Position numbers and translations under genes: made by a program | NCBI GenBank assembly: GCA_905234835.1 | Contig: CAJOIZ010000017.1 | Span: forward strand, 1 to 44,788 | Reading direction: 5' to 3' | DNA from: Paludibacteraceae bacterium | GTDB lineage: Bacteria; Bacteroidota; Bacteroidia; Bacteroidales; Paludibacteraceae | Length of the DNA: 44,788 nucleotides | Notes under the pieces: generated by a model | The model's database searches: none | What the model saw: the letters and a program-made list of their open reading frames with translations, nothing else | What the model was told of the DNA's origin: nothing | Part shown: positions 16,757 to 25,395 of the stretch, piece after piece | Position numbering within the stretch: position 1 is the stretch's first letter | Layout: each line of letters opens with the position of its first letter

Positions 16757-19228
16757 TTATTTAAGCGAAATGGCCAGTCTTAGGTTATACATTCTTCCCG
16801 TCAGGTAGTTGGGACTCGCCCACTGGTTGCCGTTGGCGGCAGAAATCCAATAATATGAATTGACGTTCTTCCAGCCTACAATGTTGAATACCTCGAAGTA
16901 GATGCTCCATGAGTCGATATGTTCTGCTCCTTTCTTTCGCATGAACTTGTCGGTCGTGGCAGAGAACGTGCGGCTCGCACCTACGTCCAAGCGCTTGTAC
17001 GATGACAGGTGTCCCAGATAGCGCATATCTTCCCTATGCGGATAGCCGAACGGCAGTCCCTCCGAGAAGATGAACTTCAGGTGCAAACGGTACTGCGGGA
17101 ACTTGGGAATATAGTCCTGGAAGAAGAACGTTACTGCCCACCGTTGCTCCTGCGGAGTAGGGAACCAGCCGAGGTTATACTTATCGTCATCCATGTGCAT
17201 ACGACTGCGCATTGCGCTCAGACTTACCCACGAGTCCACTCCCGGTACCAGTTCTCCGTATAGTTTAAGGTCGGCTCCGAGTGTATATGCGCGGCTGTCG
17301 TTCTTGCCTGAATAGCGGACACGTACGTTCTCAACTGTGTATGAGACCATACGGTCAGTATATTTGGCGTAGAGTTCGGTGGTGAACTTGAAGGGTCTGC
17401 CCCATGCACGGAAATAGTAGTCCATACCTGCTACAGCGTGTACCGACCGCTGGGCTTTGAGTTGGTCGTTCAGTACGATACGTGTCACACCATTGGTCGT
17501 TACCGTATCGCGCAGTTCTTTGTAGAACGGGGCTTGGTAGTACAGACCCGTTCCGAAGCGCAGGGCTATGTCGCGCTGCTTGCCCGTGAACCACACCACG
17601 TTGGCGCGGGGCGAGACAAGTACTTCGTTTGTGAAGTTCCACCAATTGAGCCTTACGCCTCCTGTAAGAATAACGCTGCCTGCTTCGGTGTTCCATTTGT
17701 AGGCATCCTGTATGTATGCTTCGAGTCGTGCGCTGCGCATTCTGTTCTCGCCTTTCATGGTGTAGAACAGTTGCATAGTGCGGTTGTCGTCCGGCATTGA
17801 ATAGCCTGCTGAGTCGCGCCATTCCCATTCTGATATACGGTCGCTAATCAGTTCCGCTTGACCCTGTATGCCCCATGAGAGGGTGTTGCGTCGGTATTGC
17901 CATTGTCCGCTGTGCGAAAGCGCTATTACACCCGCTTGCAGGCTGTTGCGTGCATGTTCGTGGTTGATACCTTCGGCTATCACGTTGCGGTCTCCGATAC
18001 TGTCAGTGGCTATTTCGCCCGGCTTTGCGGCTGTTGCTTTGTTGCCGCCTAATGATTGCTCGGAAAGGATATAGTCACCCAGTATGTCGTAGGTTTCCTG
18101 CTCGCGGGTATAGAAGCCGTTAAGCGTGAAACGGATGTCCAATAAGGACTGCTTGGCAAGTTCATATTGGCGTGAGGCGGTCAGTGCACCGAACGTGGTC
18201 AGAAAACGGTCTTTCTCCTTTCCCTCGTAGTAAATGGTGCGGTTCATTGCCTGTGTGTAGGAACCAAACCCTTCACTCTCCGAGTCAGGCAGAAACGTAT
18301 AGTTGTTGAGTGAGAAGTTACCGAGGAAGGCTAATTGCCATTGCGTGGGCAGTGTCCATGTCATTTGCGTCTGGTAGTCGAAGTAGTTGGGTTGGTAGTT
18401 GCCCGATGTGGGGAGTGCGCCAAGCAAGTACTTGCTGGTTTTGTATCTTATTCCGTGCATCTGGCTCTGCAGACTATCACCCCAACCGATATATGCGTTT
18501 GCACCTAACAGACTCAAACTCATAGTCGATTCAAAGCGGGTAGGGCGTTTGTAGCGTATGTCCAGTACGCTCGACATCTTGTCGCCGTATTCTGCCGTAA
18601 AGCCGCCTGCCGAGAAACTGACCGACTCTACCATATCAGGATTGACGAAACTCAATCCCTCTTGTTGTCCGCTGCGGAGTAATAGCGGACGGTGAATTTC
18701 CATTCCGTTCACATACACCGAGTTCTCGTCAAAACTGCCGCCGCGTACATTGTACTGCGTACTCAGCTCGTTGTTCTGGTTGACTCCGGCAAACGTGATG
18801 AGCAGGCTCTCTATCGAACCGCCTGTAGCATCCGGCATAAGGTGGATGACTTCTGTAGAAGTCTTGTCCATCATCCCTTGCTGCTTCAGTATGCCACGCA
18901 CTTCCACTTCGTTCAACGCCGTTGTCTCCTCCTGCATCACTACATTGATGTTCAGTACGTCCTGCTTGGTGTAGATATACTGTTTGAGTGTGGTGTAGCC
19001 CAGAAATGAGTAGGTCAGACATACCGTGTCCTGCATCGGTATGGTCAGCGTATAGTAACCGTTCTTATTGGTGGTCGTGCCTGTCACACCGTCGTCCAAA
19101 TAGACGTTCACTAACTCTATTCCCACATTCTGACGGTCCAATACATATCCATATACACGTGTCGTCCGCTCCGCATAAATACCTATGCAGACCGTCAACA
19201 TCAAAAGTATAACCAATATCTTTCGCAT
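16757..19228 (-). CDS. TonB-dependent outer-membrane receptor with CarboxypepD-reg-like domain
   Basis: An 823-residue receptor. A signal peptide ([18 protein letters not shown]) is followed by an Ig-like carboxypeptidase-regulatory domain (residues 22-105, [19 protein letters not shown]), a plug domain with [20 protein letters not shown], and a 22-strand barrel ending in [10 protein letters not shown] with the usual terminal aromatic/hydrophobic pattern. The ligand is unknown; no SusD partner is adjacent, so it is not a typical glycan locus. I chose ATG at 19228, overlapping the yggS stop as TGATG; the preceding in-frame codon is TTG. Confidence 0.9.
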   Translation of the reverse strand: MRKILVILLMLTVCIGIYAERTTRVYGYVLDRQNVGIELVNVYLDDGVTGTTTNKNGYYTLTIPMQDTVCLTYSFLGYTTLKQYIYTKQDVLNINVVMQEETTALNEVEVRGILKQQGMMDKTSTEVIHLMPDATGGSIESLLITFAGVNQNNELSTQYNVRGGSFDENSVYVNGMEIHRPLLLRSGQQEGLSFVNPDMVESVSFSAGGFTAEYGDKMSSVLDIRYKRPTRFESTMSLSLLGANAYIGWGDSLQSQMHGIRYKTSKYLLGALPTSGNYQPNYFDYQTQMTWTLPTQWQLAFLGNFSLNNYTFLPDSESEGFGSYTQAMNRTIYYEGKEKDRFLTTFGALTASRQYELAKQSLLDIRFTLNGFYTREQETYDILGDYILSEQSLGGNKATAAKPGEIATDSIGDRNVIAEGINHEHARNSLQAGVIALSHSGQWQYRRNTLSWGIQGQAELISDRISEWEWRDSAGYSMPDDNRTMQLFYTMKGENRMRSARLEAYIQDAYKWNTEAGSVILTGGVRLNWWNFTNEVLVSPRANVVWFTGKQRDIALRFGTGLYYQAPFYKELRDTVTTNGVTRIVLNDQLKAQRSVHAVAGMDYYFRAWGRPFKFTTELYAKYTDRMVSYTVENVRVRYSGKNDSRAYTLGADLKLYGELVPGVDSWVSLSAMRSRMHMDDDKYNLGWFPTPQEQRWAVTFFFQDYIPKFPQYRLHLKFIFSEGLPFGYPHREDMRYLGHLSSYKRLDVGASRTFSATTDKFMRKKGAEHIDSWSIYFEVFNIVGWKNVNSYYWISAANGNQWASPNYLTGRMYNLRLAISLK

Positions 19229-19881
19229 CAATAATTCCTCTCCCCGAAAATCTTTGAGCCCACTCTTACCATCGTCGAACCTTCTTCTACTGCGACCTTG
19301 TAATCCTCCGACATCCCCATAGACACGATTACCGGCTCTGAAGCAATCCCATTCAGTTTCCTTCCTGCTGCTTCAATCGCCCGAAAGCACCTGCGCCATT
19401 CGTCCTCGTCGTCTGTATTGGTTGCCATTCCCATCACGCCGCGCACGTTTACAAAAGGATATGATTGCAGTCGTCCGATAAGATTATCCAGTTCTTCCGG
19501 TGTCATTCCCGTCTTGCTCTCTTCGCGAGCCACGTGCAATTCGAGCAGTACGTTCACCTGTTTGTTCGCTTTCTCTGCCTCACGGTTGATGCAGGCAAGC
19601 AGATGTTCACTGTCCACGCTGTGAATCAGATGGACAAAAGGCACAATCTGCTTGACCTTGTTGGTCTGCAGGTGACCGATAAAGTGCCAGCGTATATCCC
19701 CGGGCAGTGTCTCGTGTTTGGCTGTCAGTTCCTGTACGCGGCTCTCTCCGAAATCTCGTTCACCTGCTTCGTATGCCTCTCGGATAGCATCAAGGGATTG
19801 GAACTTGCTTACACACAATAAGGTTACACCCTTCGGCAGCGTGCTTCGGACAGCCGCTATGTTTTGTTGGACAGTTGTCAT
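19228..19881 (-). CDS. YggS/PROSC-family pyridoxal-phosphate-binding protein
   Basis: A 217-residue single-domain PLP-binding protein (alanine-racemase-like barrel) of the family that maintains B6 and amino-acid balance. LLCVSKFQSLDAIREAYEAG contains the PLP Lys. FGESRVQELTAKHE, WHFIGHLQTNKVKQI and SMGMSEDYKVAVEEGSTMVR, with RVGSKIFGERNY at the end, are family signatures (the last block binds the phosphate). The protein is slightly shorter than E. coli YggS but complete. It follows glsB by 21 bases. Confidence 0.93.
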   Translation of the reverse strand: MTTVQQNIAAVRSTLPKGVTLLCVSKFQSLDAIREAYEAGERDFGESRVQELTAKHETLPGDIRWHFIGHLQTNKVKQIVPFVHLIHSVDSEHLLACINREAEKANKQVNVLLELHVAREESKTGMTPEELDNLIGRLQSYPFVNVRGVMGMATNTDDEDEWRRCFRAIEAAGRKLNGIASEPVIVSMGMSEDYKVAVEEGSTMVRVGSKIFGERNY

Positions 19882-19902
19882 AACAAGATACGTGAAATGT
19901 GG

Positions 19903-20901
19903 CTAATGCTCCTCGGTCAGAAACGAAGTGCGGTTCACCGAGCGTTCGGAGAACAAGTGCTTCAGGTAGGAGATGTACGCGCCGATGTAGCGTGTCCATT
20001 TGTCCTCCTTGATGTCATCCACCGTCACCATCAAGCCTGTTTCATACACATCAGACAGTTCGTCGTTCACCGTATTGCCGAAGAAATGCAGTGTGTTTGC
20101 CACATTGATGTAGGCGGAGAACATTGGCGGAATAGGCGTTCTGCGGGCGCGCAGAGCCTGCAGTAGCAACTGGTAGTTGAGAGTAGGGTCGTTGCCTACA
20201 AAGATGTTGTCTGCCAGTTCTTGTCCCTCTGCGGAAATATCAAGCGGTTTGTAGGGATAGAACAGTCCTTTCGGATCGTTGTGGAAGCGTCGCAAGAAGG
20301 CATATACCAGTTCGCGGGACAGTGCGTCATACTGCGGGTACATAGTCACCTTGCCGATGATATAGCGGACCGTGTCGCGATGGTTGTACAAGACTGCACC
20401 GATTCCGTCCCATATATTGTCCAACGCGTAGAGCGACTTATTACCCATCTCGCGCTTCTGGTACATCGGCTGAACAAAGGCCCGCCCCAGTTCGATGGTG
20501 TAGGGCAGGTAGTTGCGGATGAAATAGTCCGTATAGTAATAGAGATGGGAAGACGTAAGACGCGGCTGACCCTTATCGTCAAACAGGCAGTTGCTTCCAA
20601 GCAGATAGCGATAGCCGCCCACAATCTCGTCATTGACAGGGTCCCATACAATCAACTGGTGATAAGGGTGCGGCTCCATCGTATCCATCTCGTCCATATC
20701 CATCTCTTCGCCCGTCGCACCGCCCGCACTGCGGAAACTCAGTTCGCGCAGACGAGCTACCTCGCGCATAAGATTTGGCGCCTCTGCCGCCGTAAAATCG
20801 TATATTTCGTTGTCCGCCTTGTTTGTGGGGCGGAGAAAATTCTTCTTGGTCAGTTCCTGCTTAATCAGTTCGCGACTGACACGTGGTATAACATCTTTCA
20901 T
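19903..20901 (-). CDS. glsB: Glycine lipid N-acyltransferase (GlsB/OlsB-like, GNAT fold)
   Basis: A 332-residue hemolysin-type GNAT acyltransferase. HQLIVWDPVNDEIVGGYRYLLG, ELGRAFVQPMYQKREMGNKS and the long C-terminal helical region match the OlsB-like family, which in Bacteroides (GlsB) attaches a 3-hydroxy fatty acid to glycine as the first step of glycine-lipid synthesis. The acyl donor is acyl-ACP. The partner O-acyltransferase gene lies immediately upstream, with repeat island B between. I moved the start to ATG at 20901 because the longer frame begins at a TTG inside the promoter -7 box. Confidence 0.85.
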   Translation of the reverse strand: MKDVIPRVSRELIKQELTKKNFLRPTNKADNEIYDFTAAEAPNLMREVARLRELSFRSAGGATGEEMDMDEMDTMEPHPYHQLIVWDPVNDEIVGGYRYLLGSNCLFDDKGQPRLTSSHLYYYTDYFIRNYLPYTIELGRAFVQPMYQKREMGNKSLYALDNIWDGIGAVLYNHRDTVRYIIGKVTMYPQYDALSRELVYAFLRRFHNDPKGLFYPYKPLDISAEGQELADNIFVGNDPTLNYQLLLQALRARRTPIPPMFSAYINVANTLHFFGNTVNDELSDVYETGLMVTVDDIKEDKWTRYIGAYISYLKHLFSERSVNRTSFLTEEH

Positions 20902-20925
20902 ACCGAAAAGTCCTTTTATTGCGCG

Positions 20926-20957
20926 CAAAAGTACAAAGATTTTCCTATTTGCACAAA
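20926..20957 (-). promoter_or_regulatory. glsB operon promoter
   Basis: On the minus strand: TTTG (20957-20954), a 20-base spacer, TACTTTTG (20933-20926), then CGCGC. It matches the Bacteroidota consensus and would start transcription about 17-20 bases before the glsB ATG. It may drive the eleven-gene chain down to the Nudix gene. Confidence 0.7.
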
Positions 20958-21024
20958 CAGTCCTTGTTATTTAGCGTGAGTTCGATATAATTTTTCAAGA
21001 AAGGCATAGTTGGGGGGATTATGC

Positions 21025-21199
21025 GGTGAGTGTTCGGTGAGGTCTGCTTAATCTATCGTATATCTATCGTATATCTATCGTGTATCTATCGTATATCTAT
21101 CGTACTTGCTTGCTGTCTACACACTGTTGTGTTGGTCACTACATGTTGATTACTACGTGTTGGTGAGTGAATGTTGGTTACTGCGTGTTGGTGAGTGAA
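21025..21199. repeat. Composite repeat island B
   Basis: The order is CGGTGAG-type short repeats with the leader GGTGAGGTCTGCTT (to 21050); four 11-base units TATCGTATATC plus a truncated fifth (21054-21104); the linker ACTTGCTTGCTG; then five exact-length 14-base units of TGTTGGTTACTGCG or TGTTGGTGAGTGAA type (21130-21199). The last two units contain the end of glsA. Islands B and D share the same 11-base unit and leader. Confidence 0.85.
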
Positions 21200-22017
21200 T
21201 GCAGTTCATACACCTGTTCCTTCACCCATGCCGCCCACTCATCGGGCGTGCGCGACTTGTCGAACACGGTATAAGGAATCGCCTTGCCGACCCGCACGCG
21301 GAAATGCCTGTTTCTTGCGCCGTACATCTCGTCCACCAAGTACAGCATCTCGATATTGGCTTTGATTCCCAATAGTTTGCGCCAGAAAGCAAGGCGGTAG
21401 AAGAAACGCGAGTTGCGCCCGTCGAAATAGACAGGCACCACATCGCGTTGCGTCTTCACTGCGTGACGAATAAAGGAGTTCTTCCATTCGAGGTCGCGGA
21501 TGACCAATCCCTTGCCGCGCTGCCATTGGAGACGGCTGCACGCGCCTGCGGGGAATGTCAGCACGTCCATATCGGACTCCCACAACTCCGCCTGCCGCTT
21601 TGCGTATTCGCGGCTCTGGCTTCCAATCTTGTTCACCGGCACAAAGATGCCTGCCAAAGGTCGGATAAGCATCAGGAAATCCGTGACAATCACGCGCAGG
21701 CGGTATTGCCGCCTTTCCCCTAACAGCAGACTGAGGATAATCCCGTCCAAGCCTCCTAACGGATGGTTGCTGACAAACAGCAACGGACGGTCGGTCGCGG
21801 GGATATTGTCAAGTCCCTCCGCCGAAGCGTCACAATGCAGCCCCTCATCCAGATAGATGCGTGCGAAATCGAAGTCGTAAATGCCTTTGTGCGTCTCGTA
21901 AAAGGCGTTCATCTCGTCCACATGCGTAATCCGCCGGAGCCATCCCTTCACGAATCGCGGCAGACGCGGGGCACGTTGGCGCAGAACCTCGTCGAAATCA
22001 ATCAGAGGTTTGCTCAT
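21178..22017 (-). CDS. glsA: Lysophospholipid-type acyltransferase (GlsA-like O-acyltransferase)
   Basis: A 279-residue PlsC-superfamily acyltransferase. LLFVSNHPLGGLDGIILSLL is the catalytic His/Asp motif, with five rather than four residues between His and Asp, as in the hemolysin-linked subgroup. DVLTFPAGACSRLQ is the substrate-binding motif. In Bacteroides the GlsA-type enzyme adds the second acyl chain to N-acyl-glycine, completing glycine lipid. ATG overlaps the DUF4494 stop (ATGA). The final residues (HSLTNTQ) are encoded by the 14-base units of island B, so the true ancestral C-terminus may differ. Confidence 0.83.
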   Translation of the reverse strand: MSKPLIDFDEVLRQRAPRLPRFVKGWLRRITHVDEMNAFYETHKGIYDFDFARIYLDEGLHCDASAEGLDNIPATDRPLLFVSNHPLGGLDGIILSLLLGERRQYRLRVIVTDFLMLIRPLAGIFVPVNKIGSQSREYAKRQAELWESDMDVLTFPAGACSRLQWQRGKGLVIRDLEWKNSFIRHAVKTQRDVVPVYFDGRNSRFFYRLAFWRKLLGIKANIEMLYLVDEMYGARNRHFRVRVGKAIPYTVFDKSRTPDEWAAWVKEQVYELHSLTNTQ

Positions 22018-22427
22018 ACAGCGCGCAGCACGTCAATTATCGGACTGCGTGTGATGCTCACTACTTCACAGTCCACCTGCTGCAACTGCTTCATCAGCTT
22101 CTTCATCGCCTCGTCTATCGAAGCCGCCTCGACCAGCAGGGAAACGCCCTTGCGCTTCTCCTTGCCGCTGTCTTCCACGGTGATCATCTCTACGCGGGCC
22201 TTGAACCAACGGTCGCCTTCCGTTGACGGGATGATGTCGTAGAACTGCGCCTTCTTGCAACTCGGCACCTCCGTCTCGCCGAACATATACGGGCGCAACT
22301 CGTCCATCAGGCGGTTCTCCACATCCGCAATGGTCAGTCCCTCTACAAGATACGTCTCTTTGACCGGCGAAGGGGTGCTTTCGCCTGTCTGACGCTGGTA
22401 AATGATTTTGATTTCGTAAAATAACAT
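22014..22427 (-). CDS. DUF4494 family protein
   Basis: A 137-residue cytoplasmic protein of a Bacteroidota-restricted family, recognised by its opening FYEIKIIYQRQTGES, the segment VKETYLVEGLTIADVENRL and the repeated ferredoxin-like half VSLLVEAASIDEAMKKL. Function unknown. Two similar beta-alpha-beta halves suggest a small binding or dimerisation fold. It lies 19 bases after the phosphodiesterase gene and overlaps the glsA start. Confidence 0.75.
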   Translation of the reverse strand: MLFYEIKIIYQRQTGESTPSPVKETYLVEGLTIADVENRLMDELRPYMFGETEVPSCKKAQFYDIIPSTEGDRWFKARVEMITVEDSGKEKRKGVSLLVEAASIDEAMKKLMKQLQQVDCEVVSITRSPIIDVLRAV

Positions 22428-22446
22428 ATCGTTTCTTTTTTTGTGT

Positions 22447-23811
22447 TTATTGCTGTAACAGATGGACCAGCCGTGTGGCGCCGAATGTGACCGGCAGTGT
22501 AGGCTGTTTGTCGTAACGCAGCCAATAGAGCGGTGCGTCCGGCTGGCTGTCTATCACGTGGTCGGTCTCTTTCTCCTCGTCATCCATCATGCGCCACGAC
22601 GGCAGCAGACTGACCACCACATCGCCTATATAGGCTTTCGCGAGCCCTGTCGTCAGTTCCCTGACCATCAATGCTTCGTTGCGCGGATATGCCGCCTGTA
22701 CGCCGTCAAAGTCCGTCAGAAAGTCTGCTACCTGACGCTCCATCTTCTGAAGGTCCAGACCTTTCTCCTCTATCAATGTGCGGTTGAGATACACCGACTG
22801 CCCGTGGCAGCCGTCAATCCACCGCTCGTAACCGTAGATGGCCATCAGATAGACCGATGTCAGGGCAGTGGCACGGTTCAGGTTGAACTGTCGGACGGGT
22901 ATGCCTACGCGTTCCATCTGCTCAGCCGACTGGCCGTGGCGAGGAATACCCGTCACCACAAACTGCACATTCGCCTTCCCAACGCGTTTCTGCAACTGCT
23001 CGATAAGAAAGCCGAGGTATTGATTGACAGCCTGATGTATATCTTCCTCATCCTTCCCCTGTATGCAGTCGGTCGCCGCATCCTCTTTCACAACACTGAG
23101 TTGCAGCAAAAGCAGGTCGGGCGTGTCGTCCATACCCAGCCCTTCCTCCTGCTGGATGCGTAGAGCCAGATCCACCGCCATCGAGTTGCACTTGGGCATC
23201 TGGTAAAAGTCCGTCTTCCTGACGCTCATATTCTCCGCATCCGCCGCTGAGGGCAGACCGTTCGTATAAAAGGTGGTAGTGACCCACTTCGATGTGTTGT
23301 TGTCCAGCCAGCAGCAACCGTTCGCGCTGTGACCAGCCAACAACAGAGCCGTGGACGACTGTAGACCGACCGCATGAATCTTCGTGAACTTGCCGTAGCG
23401 GAGACGGAACAAGTCGCTCACGGTCGGTACGTTCATGTTCTTGAGCGAAACCTGCTCTTTGGTGCCAATACCTTGTTCGTCCTTGTCCTCAAAGAACGAA
23501 TGAACCTGACGGTCCTTGCGCGAGAAACAGCGGTTAAGGCTCAGTCCGTGAGTGGAAGGCTGTACACCCGTCATTAGCGTCGCTACCGTCTCGTCATCGC
23601 CCTGCACGTTGAAGTCGTAGGTTATCTGTGCCTGGGATGCCTCCTCCTGCAGCGTGCGTAGTCCGCCCGGCAGCCAGTACTCGCGCATATACTCCACATT
23701 ATCCGACCTCAACCCGTCCACAGCGACCACCACCGTCAATCGCGGGGCAGAATACAATATCTGCACCGTCAGCAGGGCAAGCAGAAGAAAGTATGGTTTT
23801 AGTTTTTGCAT
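22447..23811 (-). CDS. Secreted alkaline-phosphatase/nucleotide-pyrophosphatase family protein
   Basis: A 454-residue secreted enzyme of the alkaline-phosphatase superfamily (type I phosphodiesterase branch). Its signal peptide is residues 1-21 (FLLLALLTVQILYSAP). VVVAVDGLRSDNVEYMREYW supplies the first metal Asp. GDDETVATLMTGVQPSTHG carries the catalytic Thr and the conserved THG. VGLQSSTALLLAGHSANGCCW follows; the downstream metal ligands are less clear (VVTGIPRHGQ). Related Bacteroidota proteins are annotated as alkaline phosphatase family. I chose ATG at 23811, which overlaps the DUF4105 gene by 13 bases; the longer frame has no signal peptide at its start. Confidence 0.8.
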   Translation of the reverse strand: MQKLKPYFLLLALLTVQILYSAPRLTVVVAVDGLRSDNVEYMREYWLPGGLRTLQEEASQAQITYDFNVQGDDETVATLMTGVQPSTHGLSLNRCFSRKDRQVHSFFEDKDEQGIGTKEQVSLKNMNVPTVSDLFRLRYGKFTKIHAVGLQSSTALLLAGHSANGCCWLDNNTSKWVTTTFYTNGLPSAADAENMSVRKTDFYQMPKCNSMAVDLALRIQQEEGLGMDDTPDLLLLQLSVVKEDAATDCIQGKDEEDIHQAVNQYLGFLIEQLQKRVGKANVQFVVTGIPRHGQSAEQMERVGIPVRQFNLNRATALTSVYLMAIYGYERWIDGCHGQSVYLNRTLIEEKGLDLQKMERQVADFLTDFDGVQAAYPRNEALMVRELTTGLAKAYIGDVVVSLLPSWRMMDDEEKETDHVIDSQPDAPLYWLRYDKQPTLPVTFGATRLVHLLQQ

Positions 23812-24746
23812 TTCTTCGTAAACAGTTTGTAACTCCCGTACCGGAATACTCCCCACAGGGCAGGTATTACCAACAGCCGCCAGTTCCAACCTACCATCGG
23901 GTGTATCGAAAAATACGTCAGGAATATGACAATCGCTATCAGCAATATATAAATAACACCCAAAACGATGTCAAACGCCACGCTCATTTTGCCTCTTCGT
24001 GCATCCAACCAACCCAGTGCCACCATCAGTAGTGCGGCAAGCAGCAAATAGGTGTATATGTTTTCCCACCACTGTACGGGCTTTATCGCGAATGGGTGTA
24101 TATTTTCTTCCGAGATAAGTCGTTCGCCGTTTATTAATCGCACTTCGCTTAAATAGAACATCAGCTCCTCCGGCAGGAACAATCGCTGTTCGCCGTGCAT
24201 CGTTTCGTCTGCCTGGTAGCCGAAAATCATATTAATGAGAAAGTCCATTACGGTGTTCTTCCGTGTATAGTGACGGATAAAATTCCTGTACGTCCTGCCC
24301 TCCCAGCCTTCGTAAGATGAGGGCAGTTCCTCACCCATCACTTCCTTAATCAGACAGTACGGTCGTGTCGCGCAGTTGTCGAACACAAAGTTGTACAGGT
24401 ACTCCCTGTTCTCAGGTAGGCAGTTCTTCAGAAGTGCATCCCGCATCCTGACTATCTGCTCATCCGTCAGGCGAAGCCGTTGCTCATAGACTTCGCGTCC
24501 CTCTTCGGCATAATCGGCAAAAAACTCTTCCGCCGGCTCCACACTGAGTTGGTAGTAGGTCTCTCCTTTCACAAAATTCCAATAGAAGTTGCTTGCGTTG
24601 AAAGAGAATGTGCCGTAGTTGAAGCACCAGTTAATCCCTGCCTCCGTGTCTTGCAGCCGGATGGCTGTATGACCGTAACTGGCATACAACTCCTCTCCCG
24701 GTGAACAGGTCAGTAGCGATATGTAGATAACCAGCAGTTTAAACAT
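23799..24746 (-). CDS. DUF4105/Lnb-type protein, probable lipoprotein N-acyltransferase
   Basis: A 315-residue membrane protein. After a short N-terminal hydrophobic segment comes a periplasmic domain with LYASYGHTAIRLQD (conserved His) and NFVFDNCATRPYCLIKE (conserved Cys), the signature of the DUF4105 family, now named Lnb N-terminal domain. About three membrane helices follow (YLLLAALLMVALGWL, FDIVLGVIYILLIAIVIFL, NWRLLVIPALWGVF). In Bacteroides an Lnb-type protein completes triacylation of lipoproteins in place of Lnt. Assignment to that activity is by family resemblance. It starts one base after the PAP2-like gene. Confidence 0.78.
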   Translation of the reverse strand: MFKLLVIYISLLTCSPGEELYASYGHTAIRLQDTEAGINWCFNYGTFSFNASNFYWNFVKGETYYQLSVEPAEEFFADYAEEGREVYEQRLRLTDEQIVRMRDALLKNCLPENREYLYNFVFDNCATRPYCLIKEVMGEELPSSYEGWEGRTYRNFIRHYTRKNTVMDFLINMIFGYQADETMHGEQRLFLPEELMFYLSEVRLINGERLISEENIHPFAIKPVQWWENIYTYLLLAALLMVALGWLDARRGKMSVAFDIVLGVIYILLIAIVIFLTYFSIHPMVGWNWRLLVIPALWGVFRYGSYKLFTKKCKN

Positions 24747-24747
24747 C

Positions 24748-25395
24748 TTAAAGAACAGTCATTGTATAAATATACACAGGCAGCATCGTCCACAGCAGTC
24801 CCGTCATCCATCCGGCTGTCACTTGTGCGGGTGTATGCCGCCCAAGCCGCAGACGCGCACACATCACAAGTATGGCTATTACTGCAACTGACAGAAAAAA
24901 GCCCCAACTGAACACGCCTGTCGAAACGGCATAGCTTAGTACGCTTCCAGTCAGAGCGCCCATGCCTGTCGCATGTGCGGATATCTTCCAATGGTGATTG
25001 ACCGCCGCTACGGTCATCAGCGCCATCGTACCTCCCATAGTTGTCAGCAACCACTCAATCGGCACCCTTCCTTTCCACAACAGAACGCACCATACGATAT
25101 AGCACACAGAGCACAGAAAATAGGGCAGCGTGCGGTCGCTTTGCTCTTCCATCCGCAGCGAAGAGATGCGTCCCATCAGACGCAACCCCAACAGTATACA
25201 AACCGGAACAACCAGTGTCCATATCCATGTAATGCGAATGGTGATACTCAGTGCATTACTCATCAGATAACGGTTGGCGTCACCCGATTCGGACACGGCA
25301 AAAACAAGCAGGAAAAGCGCATAGAAAGGTATCAGTAACGGATGGAACAGTCCGCTCAGAATCAAAGAAATATAGTAGGTGACTCCGCGCGGCAT
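24748..25395 (-). CDS. PAP2-like integral membrane protein
   Basis: A 215-residue protein with about six membrane segments. SAHATGMGALTG resembles the PSGH motif of PAP2 phosphatases, and RLRLGRHTPAQVTAGW resembles the final SRxxxxxHxxxD motif with the His present and Gln in place of the Asp. The usual KxxxxxxRP motif is reduced to EEQSDRTLPY. It is probably a lipid or undecaprenyl-phosphate phosphatase relative, but the altered motif leaves its activity open. Its start overlaps the rpoN stop as TGATG. Confidence 0.7.
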   Translation of the reverse strand: MPRGVTYYISLILSGLFHPLLIPFYALFLLVFAVSESGDANRYLMSNALSITIRITWIWTLVVPVCILLGLRLMGRISSLRMEEQSDRTLPYFLCSVCYIVWCVLLWKGRVPIEWLLTTMGGTMALMTVAAVNHHWKISAHATGMGALTGSVLSYAVSTGVFSWGFFLSVAVIAILVMCARLRLGRHTPAQVTAGWMTGLLWTMLPVYIYTMTVL

